Positions 26,486-37,362 are shown, counted from the first letter of the stretch. The stretch: DNA of 64,000 bases from Ceratodon purpureus (GCA_014871385.1 CM026426.1:45432484-45496483), one strand, 5' to 3'. Program-made: numbers and translations. Notes: generated by a model not told the origin, from the sequence alone.

Positions 26486-26865
26486 ATGGAACATATAGTT
26501 ACTGAAGTGGTGGACCTCCTGGGACCGCCATCAACCCCAGCTTCCACTGCTCTTGCAAATGCGCTTGAGTCACTAAGTAATGACCACACTGCCTCCCCTC
26601 TCCTTTTATTGCTGGAGGAGAGGTCATACATTCGAACGTAGTTTTGTACGACGGACCAAAGATGGTGGAAGAGCGGACCGTTCAATGGCTTCGTATGCTC
26701 AAGCGTTGCCAGCCACGTAAACATCGATCATTTCTAAAGCGGAGCGCGGCTCTTGAAACCAAGGCAAATGATATTTTCGAGATCATTCAGACTAATACTG
26801 ATTTGCTTTGCAAATCAATCATCATAGAATCATCTGAGGATGATGTCCATCCCAACTCGCATTAG
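26486..26865 (+). other. Small helical ORF pair, unidentified
   Basis: An ATG at 26486 opens a Leu/Ser/Pro-rich frame (EHIVTEVVDLLGPPSTPAST) that stops near 26640. The adjacent frame 26644-26865 continues with a Lys/Arg/Leu helical stretch (VEERTVQWLRMLKRCQPRKH ... ANDIFEIIQTNTDLL). The two may be one small gene with a frame change, but no family is recognised and both could be chance. Confidence 0.25.
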
Positions 26866-27049
26866 GATGTGAGTGACATGGTTTCGTGCTATTTTGTGCC
26901 CCGGTGAAATGGCGTCGGCGCCATCTTCTACTCCCCATTCTGCCCATGCTTGATATCTCCGACATATGTGCCCTTGTAATCAAACGAGGTACTCTTCTTT
27001 CCAGGAAATGTGTAAGCATTGATCTAATTTATGAAATCTTAGATTAAAG

Positions 27050-27642
27050 TTACTGATGCGCATATCTCGGTCTCTTGCTTGGCTTATTGTACTTTTCTAT
27101 TAAGTCCGACTGTCTTTCGCGTTGATGAGTGAACAACCAATCATTTATTTTTTCCCACTTCGGTCCAACACGTCCACATCCACTCGAATCTAGCCATATG
27201 CCATTCGAGTCGGCTTTCCAGGCACAGTCAATACATTGAATCAGCAAGAGAGAGTCATACGGAGGTGGAATCAAGATTACCACACCATTGCGGTAGGCAC
27301 CAATAGAAGCCACTTTGAAATGACAGATCCAAGAGGATAGAAATAAATTGTCTCTTCCTCGTTCAAGTGTAAATTTAGCAGTAATACGAGAGGGCAGTGT
27401 AATCAAGCCGCTTTTGTGTCATCTCCAGTTTGACCTGTTGAGACAAGCTCATGTTCAAGATCATTTTGAATCGATATGTTAAACTCATTGAGTAGCTCCT
27501 CTTCAAGTAGTTCCTCGTCCCAATCTGCTTTGTTTACAAATCGATGGCGTCCCCGATGTATGTCGTGTTGAGATACATACACCCCATCTCTATCAACTTT
27601 CCATCGACACTGCTGGTGACCAGCTTCGCACGCTCGTCGCAT
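27050..27642 (-). pseudogene. C-x-W-K repeat ORF pair, unidentified
   Basis: Frame 27642-27403 contains CRWKVDRDGVYV and frame 27406-27050 contains CAWKADSNGIWL; the second frame overlaps the end of the first by four bases. The pattern C-x-W-K-x-D-x-[DN]-G-[VI]-[YW]-[VL] occurs once in each, so the protein has two copies of a short Cys/Trp motif with an acidic linker (WDEELLEEELLNEF). The frame change suggests one gene with a break, or an unseen intron. It lies between the two RING-like copies in the same orientation. No family recognised. Confidence 0.35.
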
Positions 27643-28854
27643 GTGGAAGAGTCAGGGTGTTGGTTCTGAATATCGGTTTCGACTCAGAACAACCTTATGA
27701 TTCTCCTAAACACATAACTTGTCAGTACTCCATAAAATTGCACAATTGTATCTTCTATATAACATCTCAAATTCACAGTACTGACTTTCACCAAAGTCTG
27801 CCAAGTCGTAGCTTTCCAGATTCGCAATGCCAACTTGCACAACCGAATTCCTTAAGATTTTACTGTTTATCATGTTTTCGTACCTAGTGTCCCCATTTAT
27901 AGAATCTTTCTCAATACAATAGATTGTAACGTTATTGGGTGTCACATTTGCTATTTCTATTGGACTGGGGGAATCGGGTGGGTAGGCCTTTACGAAAGTC
28001 TATATCACTAGATTCATGATCAAAGTAGAGAATATATGAATTGAATAAATGATGGTCGACATTGTCTCTTGAGCTATAGATTTACTGACGTCAAGTGTAA
28101 GAAGCTTCAATTTTCTTCGTTAAAGGTTGTGTAACTCGCAAGTGAATGTCGTCTTTTTGCGACTTACGGTGATGCAGTACGGCACAGCTAGCACGTTTCA
28201 AGTGTGCCGTTTCATTTCTGCCCTTTCCTTTAGACTTCACTGTAGCATATTAAACAACGGTTACGAGAATATTTGACAAGACTCACTTGACGCCGGCGCT
28301 AATCATCTACATGGACCTCTTCTTCTTGTGTTCCCGTTTGCGAACGTTTCAAGTCGGTTTCAACCGGCGCCGGCGCCATCCCACGGCAGTGAGCAAGATG
28401 CCATGAAATCTTTGTCAGAAGCCGGCATGGTCCAAGAGCTCCGAGATGGTGTGAACTTGATCAAGATCCACGATTCATTGAAAGAGCTAATCACATGTTG
28501 ACAAAATGAAGTGTAATATTACTTGATCAGTTACATTATGATATCTGACAGCCGTATATCTCCATAATAGTTTTCGTTCGAGTTTTTACAAAACTTCGGC
28601 TTCCTATCTGATGTTGCAATACTAATTGACGTAACATTCTATCTAAACATGTAGTCTAAAGGACCATAGGTCGTTTTTGGACCGGTGTTGGTGAGGGATT
28701 TCCTTGTGTAGTACATCCTACCTCTTGGGTCCCCAGCTCATTTGCACCAGTATCTCCATTGTTGCTGACTTCATAAAAGGATTAAAATACACACATTATC
28801 AGCATCAATGTCTCTGAAATTTGGAACATAGAATTAAATAGAATTCAAACTGCA
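27643..28854. other. Spacer with two palindrome sites
   Basis: No supported gene. Palindromes lie at 28289 (variant) and 28366 (exact, extended to CCGGCGCCGGCGCC). The rest is AT-rich. Confidence 0.45.
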
Positions 28855-29723
28855 TCAACCGTAAGTTAAGACCTTACCGCCAGCAATTTCGTCCTCGAAG
28901 GAGGAGGAACTCTGTATTGCCTCCGTGTTGTTTTTGGACAGGATCATGGATGGGAACCCGAAGGTTTGCATCCATGGAATCGGGAATGGGAGTCTGCATT
29001 CAGCATTACAGCACTCCGAATCTACTGCAACTCGGATTGCAAGACATAACAAATGGTAAAAGTGCCCACACGGTGTACCAATCACTTCGTCTGCCGGAAA
29101 TCCTGTATCGCACATCTCGCACCTACGAGTGTCCCCTTCAGCAATGCTACTCGGGTGGAGAACTCCGGACGAAAGTGTTAACTGCGTGTGTTCGCTATAG
29201 CGACGTAGAATTTCAATGGTAAGGGAGTGATCACCTTCCATCTCCTGCCACTCCTCGCAAAGTATATCAGTTTCACGCTCTGCCTCAAGAAGTAAGACAA
29301 TGACAGAACGGTAAGAACCATACCCATCCATAATGCGGAGTGTCGACTCTGCCCAAGCTCGGCCCTCCCTCAACTGTCTCGTCTTCTCCCGGAGTCCAAT
29401 CACGTTCGCCCTTGTCTCGAAGCGGACTGCTGGGTCAGTTGTAGCACTATCAATCATGGCTGCCTCGACAACTGCATCCTTTACAGACTCGTAGCACAGT
29501 AAGAAACGTGAATGGGTGTCCAAAGAATACCCTCCGCCTCAACAAGCGTGTTAAAACAACTGCCTTCCTCCGTGAATGAGGGCTCTTCCACTGCAAATTC
29601 CTCTTTCAATTTCCTCAATTTCTCCTCTGAGATATCAAGCTTTCCCTTTGACTCTATTGCAATCAAATGTTTGTGGTAATAGATGGACGTAATCCTAGAG
29701 TAGTGCGTACCAAATGGGTACAT
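28855..29723 (-). pseudogene. Coiled-coil/RING-like gene copy 2
   Basis: The 222-residue frame 29523-28855 is the best preserved RING-like copy. It has a helical region with RFETRANVIGLREKTRQLRE and LEAERETDILCEEWQEMEG, then SEHTQLTLSSGV, then C-x2-C (CEMC), 13 residues, C-G-H, FY-H, LL-C, ten residues and CC-NAE-C, and a Ser/Glu tail. The N-terminal part (EEKLRKLKEEFAVEEPSF) is in the neighbouring frame 29723-29481, and copy 1 shows that the two halves belong together, so there is probably one frameshift near 29520. The frame opens with TTG, not ATG. The RING-like motif suggests protein interaction or ubiquitin ligation, by family inference only. Confidence 0.6.
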
Positions 29724-30319
29724 AGCAATCGACGAAATGATGGAGCGGCGAGCAATGCTTCTATTCTGGCTAAGAAGGAAAGATCTAAATTCTACTGGCT
29801 TGAAGTGTTGATAACTTCATAGAGAAGAGTTGCTAAACGATTTATAGGGTGCATTAAGAACGCGTCGTATCATTCATCCCACCAAGCATAATTGTTCATT
29901 CAATAGTGGCCTCGCCCACAGTGCCTCGTTCAAATGGCGCCAGCGCCATTTGAGAGGATTTTGGCCGTTATTTTTACAATTTGAATCCGACCATGAAATC
30001 ACAGTCCAAGTCACTTCACTGAGGGTCAGTGATTCAGGAATAAAGAGAGTAAGTTTCACCCGCCAAGAAATGTAATGACGACTTTATGTTCATTCCAGTT
30101 GTATATACGTTAATTGAAATCTAAAAAGAGTCCAAAAATTGTACTTCAAACCCTCAGTGGTGGGGGCTGCACTCGAAGACTTTGCAACATGACTTTGCTG
30201 TTTGTTCTATCTGACTTCTAGACTTTGCAACTATGACCATGCTTGCGATAACGACTTAACTCGACATGCATATAAACCGCTTTCATATGAAGTGATTGCG
30301 GGCGCCCTTAGGCGACAAT
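29724..30319. other. Spacer with a 24-base inverted repeat
   Basis: No gene seen. TCAAATGGCGCCAGCGCCATTTGA at 29930-29953 has 11-base perfect arms around a central CA. Confidence 0.6.
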
Positions 30320-30619
30320 TCACGTTGGAGTAGGTCTCCAGGTCTTCATTATATCTTTTACTTCAGCTCGACTCAAAGTTGCCTGATGTGGCTTCTCATC
30401 AATGAGGGGTAATCCGAGCACTCGATTGTAAATGTGATACATATGCTTACAAGTCATGTAAAAATGTCCAGGCTTGTGGTCAGACACGCTGTTCACAAAG
30501 AATGGACAAGTACATGACGGCGTTTCACTGATGGTGATTACACAATTTACAGACTTGTTCGTAGTCGTGACACAGTGTGCAAATTGAACGTGTAAACAGA
30601 ATCCTCCTTGCATTGACAC
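30320..30619 (-). CDS. SWIM-type zinc-finger ORF, partial
   Basis: The frame reads NCVITISETPSCTCPFF and then TCKHMYHIYNRVLGLP, giving the SWIM pattern C-x-C ... C-x-H (CTC and CKH, about 26 residues apart). SWIM fingers occur in plant MULE/FAR1-type transposases, in KDZ-type elements and in some host proteins. No transposase core is recognised next to it, so its parent gene is unknown. Only the C-terminal part is seen; a minus frame at 30715-30897 (RLEDLDPPISTVDLKCVAK) could be an upstream exon. It lies about 600 bases upstream of RING-like copy 2 in the same orientation. Confidence 0.5.
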   Translation of the reverse strand: MSMQGGFCLHVQFAHCVTTTNKSVNCVITISETPSCTCPFFVNSVSDHKPGHFYMTCKHMYHIYNRVLGLPLIDEKPHQATLSRAEVKDIMKTWRPTPT

Positions 30620-31757
30620 AGTACGCGGACCAGGGTGTAAGTATGCTAGATCCTATATACTTGTGGCAAAATAGGGGAGTACTAAAACTACACATAAGTT
30701 CTCACATGTACTCACTATTGGGACAGGGTTTCAATTTTGGCCACGCATTTGAGATCGACTGTGGAAATTGGTGGATCTAAATCCTCTAATCGGGAAAGGG
30801 GGAATGTGGCAGTGAAAGAATGTAAGTTAACTATATTCGGAGTAGTACATTGGACTTTTGGAGAATCCCATGGTCTGATAATAAAAAAGGTAATCAAACA
30901 GGGTGGACAAGCATGGTATCACGCTCAGTTGGTGAGGCCACCTAACTTCGCGATTGTGGCAGCCATTGACGCCTTGACACGTATTCAAATAGGGCCAAGA
31001 ATTGAAGCATCAAATCTTATGCGATTTATTTTCCTAGTTGGTATCTAAAGCCTGAATGTAATCCAATGAACTTTTATTTGAAATGCTTTAAGTCTCATCC
31101 AAATTTGTCTATCTAAAATATTTAAAAGGCAATATGCTATGGTTTGGGAAAATTGCATAATATTACTGTGGATGTTGCATGGATGAGAAATCATGTCAAA
31201 CGTTTTTTGGGGAATGTATGGAATATTTGTTAACCAAATGAGGTATTCAGTAATACTTGTATATACATTGAATGTGTTAATGCTATTCAAATTGATTTGT
31301 TTAATCGTAATGCATGTAATCAAATGATAGTTGTTTATTCTATTCGATCCAAATGCCATTGAATATGATATTAAAATTAGAACGTAAGGGTATTTATAAA
31401 ATTACTTAATTTTAATTTTATGTGAATACGCATGTAATTCAAACAATAGTATATTCTAGTGGGCTCCAAAATGTAATAAAATCAATATCCGGCATTGTTC
31501 ACCGTTGTATCTATATTATTACCACAATTTCCAAAGTGATTCATTTAAAGTCACCATGTGTTGAAGATCATTACTAGTCGCATAAGGTAAAAAATCTTTC
31601 ATAAAGTTTGCTATAAATAATGTGAGCCTAAATATATATTGATTGTAGTCACATACACTTCTAATTCATTATTTGTAATTACGCGTGAATATATAATATA
31701 GATATATTTTAAATGGTTCCAAGTTTTAATTAGTATAATTTCATTTAATCGAATTAA
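30620..31757. other. AT-rich spacer
   Basis: A plus-strand frame at 30737-31048 (103 residues) has mixed composition but lies opposite a possible SWIM-gene exon. The rest is AT-rich with no gene, ending in strongly AT-rich DNA. Confidence 0.4.
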
Positions 31758-32100
31758 TTGTATTCATCTATCTTTATATATTTTTATTGTTTCATTATTC
31801 TTCCATTCAATCTTCCTCCTCCCCCCCCCCCCCCCCCCCCCCCTTTTCCCCTTCTTTTTATCTCCTTATTCTCCCACCTTATCTTGTTACTTTTTTATTT
31901 TTTTATTTTTCTTCCACACGATCTTCTTATTTTTATTATTTCATTATTCATCATTCAATATCCTTCCTTTTTTTTTTACTCTCCCATTATAACATTGTAT
32001 CTTAGTATTTTCCACCACTCTTCCACTCTATCATCTTATTTTAATTTTTTTGAATACTCTTATGTTCTTTTTCTATTTAAAAACCTATGTAACTAATATG
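31758..32100. repeat. Pyrimidine-rich low-complexity tract with a 23-base C run
   Basis: The plus strand is almost all C and T, with an uninterrupted run of 23 C at 31821-31843. Open frames across it (Pro/Phe/Ser/Leu-rich) result from composition and are not genes. The C run could form a quadruplex on the opposite strand and is a spot where assembly length may be wrong. Confidence 0.9.
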
Positions 32101-32638
32101 AGGAGGTATATTCTAAGTGGGTCATGATGAATTAAAAATCTTAATATATTTGGTGCAAGTATATATTTAGTATTATCGTTATTCTATAACATAAGTATTA
32201 GTATTTATAGACTGTAATTTTTTTAATACCACGCATAAATAAAATCATTTAAAACGTATTCTAAGTGGGTCATAGTGAATCAAATATAGTATTGAATTTA
32301 TCAAGAGGATGTTTTTCATGTAATCTTTAAATTCTTTTTTAGAAATTTTAATGCTATTATATCATATTATTGCGATTTAGACATGGAAATATAATAGAAA
32401 TATATTCAACATGAGTCCAGAAGGAATTTGAAATTGTATAGCATTCTTATAGATAATTTAAACACCATTCACATTTTATATTATTATTCACCATTCACCA
32501 TTTATGATACCATTCAGCATTCACCATTCATCATTCACACTTTAAAACAACATTCACCATTTATAATAACTTAGTTAGCTTGGGTACAAGACAATTTAAA
32601 GGTTTCGGAAAATGATAGAGATATTGACAGTTTAGAGT
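32101..32638. repeat. AT-rich DNA with CATTCACCATT minisatellite
   Basis: Variants of CATTCACCATT / CATTCATCATTCAC recur about eight times between 32463 and 32568. The left part is AT-rich with GTATTCTAAGTGGGTCAT present twice (near 32108 and 32255). Confidence 0.75.
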
Positions 32639-33203
32639 TTATGTAATTACGTATTTGCCACTCACTGGACCGGTAATCAGAGGATAAGGTTTTAAAAAGC
32701 ACCGTGTGGTAATCGGTGACCGAAGGTTCGCGACCGTGAGGCACTGGTGACTGCCGGTGGTAGTCTTCATAACCGGTGGTAATCGGTTGCTCATCGGGTC
32801 TGTTTGGTCATGACCGGTGATCACCATTTCCTCACCATCACCAACAATTGATTACAGGTGGTCGTCTTCTTCCTCATTGTTTGGGAGTGTAGGGTGTCAC
32901 ACTCAGTTGACAGAGAGTCATTGCTGCGGTGAGGGTGAAATGGGTGAGGAGTCTTGGCGTGACGGCGTGGGAACGAGCATGAGCACGAGCATGGATGTGT
33001 CGATGCTTGGGAAAATTCTAGAGATAGTTAGGGTTTTAGTCTTGGGGCGAACGAGTGGTAGCGATGGAGAGGGATTGTGAGAGAGGAGCGTGTTCTCCGG
33101 TACTGATTGGTGGAGAGAGGGGTTGATTAGTCCAGGTGCGGTACATTGGTGGCTTCAGAGGAGGGAGAGATTGAGGGCAGAGTGCGACAACTGATTGAAG
33201 ACA
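32639..33203. other. Upstream region with ACCGGT / GGTAATCGGT words
   Basis: Between 32665 and 32830 the words GACCGGTAATC, GTGGTAATCGGTGACC, AACCGGTGGTAATCGGT and GACCGGTGATCACC recur, a degenerate repeat. It lies about 0.4 kb upstream of the gene starting at 33204 and could be promoter sequence or a small tandem array. Confidence 0.5.
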
Positions 33204-36200
33204 ATGGAGGGGTCTGCTGGACGGCGTTCGGGTAGCACTCATAATGGGAGGAAGTCGCGACAGAGTCCACAAGCGGGGCTTGATGAGGAGAATGAGATCT
33301 TTGAGGACCTGGGCGTGAATCGAAGACGTTCCGGGGTGAAGATGATCATAAATCCGAAGATAGAGCGTATCGACCAGGTGGACTTGGAGATTAGGAGGTT
33401 GCGGCCGCCACTGCGAGCATTGACACGGGAGGATTTCAAGAGGGTGTACCGGACCTTTGCGAGCAATGGAGACAACCGACATCGTTTCCGGAAAGGAAGG
33501 GTGTCTCTTGCTCTACTGAAGGAGTTGTTTAGAGACCCATATGGCGATGGTGGACGCCAAGGCTACGCGTGGGCACGGTGCAAAGAGGCGGGGGTGGTGA
33601 AGAGGATTCAATATCTTCACTCGGTTCTCTACCAACATCCACCGAGTGAGATCCCTCCATACCTGAAGATCCATTTCGCTGAGGGCGTTGCAATTGAGTT
33701 TGATGAGGGGAAAGGGAAGGTGGATTGGTGTGCCTTTGGGGCTGACACTAACAAGAGGCAGGTGAACCGGTATGAGCAATCTGTCCAAAAGTTGATGGCG
33801 TTGAGGAAGACCATTGAGGGAGATTAACCTCTAGAGGTTAGTGGCAGAGAGTGGGCGAAAATAAAGGTGGAACCAGGGATTCGTGGGGAAAGTCCACCAT
33901 GGAGTTCAGAAGTTAGGACTGGAGAGGAGGGGAAGACGAAGTCAAGGTTGGGTGAAAGCGGAGGTCTTTACGAATCTGGCATGGGGTCAGGGGTCGATGT
34001 CGAAGGTGGTACAGAGTATGCACGGAGAGGAGGATGTTGGACTCAAGGTAAGCTGAATCCTTCCCTTCTACGTTTGAGCCGATACGTCCTTTCTTGCTTC
34101 TAATACTCTGCTCAAATAATTGTGTGATAAATGGATTTGTCGACATTGTAGAATTGTTGTCGATCTATCAATTTTTCTAACCTAAGTTTTTGTTTGTTGC
34201 ATTGTATGCACTTGAATTTATGCGCAGAATCAGTGAAGGAGAGGGGCAGGGAGGTACAGGAGTTAGTAACAGTACTGACTGTGGAGATGGAGGCGGGCAG
34301 AGTGCGAGAGAAGGAGGCACTTCAGAGGCGGGATAGGTGTAAGGTAAAGGTGGAGCACTCGGGATGTGTCTTGGAGAGCTACCAGCACCAGAAGGTGGAG
34401 AAGGGGTTGAAGATTGATGCCATGCTTAGTGAAAAGGACGTTGATCGGGAGAAAATCAAGATGTGTTCGTAATGGAGCAATTATCGGATGAGCAGACTCG
34501 GCTTCTTGTTTTAAGGGCAGATTTGGAATCGGCAGAGTCAGCTGTGGCCAACATGGCATATGGAATTGAGGCGCATCGTTTACAGTATAAGGCGTTGAAG
34601 GCGGAGTTGTTCGAGGTGCAGAAGGGAAAGATCTTGGGGTCATTTTGGCCACGGCCCATAGCTTACTCGGAGGAGAAGGGTGCACAGAGTTCAGATCCAT
34701 CGGGATTTCTGGAGATTTCTTCTTGTTCTCTGTGTCAATTTCCGTTTCCTAACAGTGACATTATTGTATCATCTTGTAGGCACTTGTATCATCCCTATTG
34801 AGCATCGGTTGTTTTTGTGCATGGAGGTACATTTACTGCTAAGGGGTGCGATATTTTATCACATCCGGATTGGCATAAGAGTTTTGGGTGGGGAGAGCCT
34901 AGTTCTGAGATGCTTCAGAGGGCTGAGATGCTTGGATGTGCTGAGGAACAAAGGAAAACCTTGCAACTGAGGATGGAGGAAGCAAAAGCAACTTGTCCAA
35001 ATGCGGGTAAGTTTTCAAGTTTGGAATCTATATGTTCCTACTAATTCGTTAGTACCTAGAAGTATGGTTTAGCCTCTTTTGAGTGAATCAAAATATACCG
35101 TAAGTACGTTAGGTCTTCGTTTTGTAGTTTAAGGGTGTGCTAACTATACATTTTTGTAGATTGTATAGTTTGTAAACGGTGTTTGGCACTACATGTAAAG
35201 TACGTGCTACTCTAGAGTACTAAGAAGCACATTCGTCAATGTGATATGTGTTGTCCACTGCCACTGTTACGTATTCACAGTGTCTAGAGTACTAATGTGT
35301 GAGCTGAATGGACACTATAATTTCAATGCAATATACTTCTATTACACTTATAGTTCTCCACATACCGACTAGGTTAAAGGGTATGTATTTCAGTGTACAT
35401 TGACCCCCTACCTCATCAGAAGTCGTAGTATACAATGTGATATTAGAAGTCGTTTTTTACATTAAGCGTACTTAGAACTAACTATGTTGAATGTATTGGA
35501 AGTATGTAAGAGTATTTTAGAGTAATTGATATATCTGGTTCATGTATTGGAAGTACATACGAGGACAATAGAGTACTTGTTATAACAGGTGACTAATGCT
35601 TAGGTACTTTTCTTCATGTACTCCACGAGCATCTTATACTCGGGTTACAAACACTCTGCTTTTGTACGCATTGTATACTATGAGGTAAGACTTATTTTTG
35701 CATATGTACTTATGGTATTGTTCCTGGGTGCATGCAGTATGACTTATTAGTATTATTAGTACTATTGTCTGCACCCCCCTCCGTTGAACGTTGTCATGTC
35801 ATAGAAGTATTGTCTGTTCTAAGATGTGGTTCAAATTTTAATTAACAATGATAATTTCTGTGGGACTTCAAGCCTGTCGTATCAGAAAATCGCTCCCCCT
35901 ACTTCAAGGTATTCACCAGCCCATTTTACTGAGGGTGACGCGAGCCAAGCAACAAGCTCTCTCGCGGGTGGCCCTGCACTCTCCCCTGCTGCGTTGCTAA
36001 ACCCTTAACAACACACCGTGAAGGACGTGACCTGCAAGGGAAGGGTTAACAGAAAGAAAACTAAGAGAAACAAACTGCAAAAGGTGGATGAGGTCGTCTT
36101 TGAATGTTTGGTGAAGGGTGCGGTGCAAGGTAAAGGGGTTGAGCCTGATCTGCTCAGTGGAGATGAGTCATCCAGCGGTGACAAACGGGAAATGTACAAC

Positions 36201-37136
36201 TTGAAGCTGCCATCCTCTTCTGAAACTACTGTCTCAGGTGAGGAGGAAGAAGACTCTGAAGGTGAGAAATCTGTGGATTCCAAGGAGCGTGAAGCTTCAG
36301 AGGAGGAAGACGAGGAAGAAGAGGATGGTCCGAGGATGCCTACTCTAAAGTCCTATGATCCACTGTTTATAAGCCCACAGGAGCCGCTGAGGGTGAAGAT
36401 TGCTGGAGATGAGCATGTTGTGGCTCCGATCAAAGAGACTGTAGCTCCAACAACGGTGACGAATGCCGTAGAGGAGGACCGGTCGAAGACGACAGCAGCG
36501 GTGGAGGTTTCTGGTTTCGAGTGTTTGGAGGGGCGCAATACAAGGAAGACTGAAGTGACGACAATTGTTGGGGCCGGAGAGCTAATACTAGAAGCACTGT
36601 AGGAAGAGATCTTCAGAACACCAGAGAAGAGAGTGTCAAAGACATCGGAGACGTCACTTGCGAAGAAAAAGATTAAGGGTGAGAAGAAGAAGATTAGGGA
36701 TGTACTAAACATGGAGGAGGTAGGCCCGGAGGTTGACAAGGTTGGAGAAGAGAAATCGCCTACGAAAGAGGAAGACAAGCTACAGGATGAGGAAGATGTA
36801 CAAGTGGGGCATGCTAAGAGGGTAATGGAGAAGAAGAGCAACACAAGTGGATCAAAGAAGAGGAAGAAGAAGATGGAACCAGAGAAGGAGGAAGAGTTTC
36901 CCACTTCAATGGAGAATCTATACAGTGCGAAGACCACCACTCTCTTAGAGCTAACGGATTTGGCAGCGAGGCAGGGTTTTCAGCAAAGTGTTGTAGAGGT
37001 TAGGGAAGGTTCTAAGGATGATAGTGACTGTCCTCAAGCCCCGGTAAAGTCTCCGGCTGGACTAGGTAGAGGTATGACAAGGTCGCAAGAGAAGCCACAG
37101 ACGGTTCTACAGGTAAAGAAGAGGAAGAAGTCTTAA
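33204..37136 (+). pseudogene. HFA/VDW-block + coiled-coil + RING-like gene, multi-exon, broken
   Basis: Exon 1 is about 33204-34047. It has a basic N-terminus, then a conserved block with LYQHPPSEIPPYLKIHFAEG and, 16 residues after the His, VDW (residues 157-175), also seen in the 54.5 kb gene. A stop TAA sits at 33825. Exon 1 joins 34228 with a split GAA codon. Exon 2 is a long coiled coil (SVKERGREVQELV, then in a shifted frame LVLRADLESAESAVANMAYG) ending in a RING-like CSLC ... CRHLYHP motif; a TGA at 34799 falls where a zinc Cys is expected. Exon 2 ends with a GT at 35007. A third coding region (about 35900-37136) is Glu/Lys-rich with stops at 36006 and 36600 and ends in a Lys/Arg tail resembling a nuclear signal. 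So there are four stops and one frameshift. Function unknown; a nuclear or chromatin role would be a guess from the acidic/basic tail. Confidence 0.55.
35007..35899 (+). other. Probable intron, rich in GTAC/AGTACT words
   Basis: Starts with GTAAGT and has no coding look. AGTAC, GTACT or GTAC recur more than ten times (for example TCTAGAGTACTAA at about 35210 and 35284, and TGTATTGGAAGTA twice near 35490-35550), suggesting local duplications. Confidence 0.5.
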
Positions 37137-37308
37137 AAAAAGTAGATTCTGTATGTGGCTACGGAATGTAGCCATTGTGATGTATCTCCTGTTCAATTCT
37201 GTAATTCTGGTATGGCTTTGAGCTTTGTCGTGCATGCGGGTGTATGTATGTATTGTCTGTTCAGAGTTATGGTGGAATACTTGTAGTTTTAATGTAATTG
37301 TTTAATTC
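37137..37308 (+). other. Region after the 33-37 kb gene
   Basis: T/G-rich sequence of 3'-untranslated character. No gene seen and no polyadenylation signal singled out. Confidence 0.3.
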
Positions 37309-37362
37309 TTGCCGCTTGACTGTTTTTTGGCTTTTTTTTGGGGCTGGGACCTGTACCAGGCT

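Larger units (their letters stand above)
22714..29953. repeat. Cluster of GGCGCCGGCGCC-type palindromes
   Basis: Exact 12-mers GGCGCCGGCGCC lie at 23469, 23958, 25677, 26013 and 28366 (start positions). One- to three-base variants lie at 22717, 23023, 26214, 26911, 28289 and 29936. Two more exact copies lie at 58996 and 59739. Arms extend to 16 bases in the 59 kb pair (TTGGCGCCGGCGCCAA) and to 11-base arms around CA at 29930-29953. All lie outside the recognised coding stretches. The core TTTGGCGC seen at 22714, 58993 and 59736 matches the known E2F site consensus; that is a sequence match only. Confidence 0.85.

Noticed and set aside
31758-32096. Pro/Phe/Leu-rich ORFs as membrane proteins
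   Set aside because: They arise from the pyrimidine-rich tract and poly-C run; composition alone explains them.
3270-34801. TGA as a sense codon (several in-frame TGA in TNP2 1 and the RING-like genes)
   Set aside because: The TGA positions match Trp, Arg, Ser/Thr and Gln or Cys in relatives, so no single reassignment fits. TAA and TAG stops occur too, and most changes are C-to-T or G-to-A, as in ordinary decay.
34799-34801. Selenocysteine at the RING Cys position of the 33 kb gene
   Set aside because: Land plants lack the machinery, other stops are present in the same gene, and no SECIS-like structure was noted.
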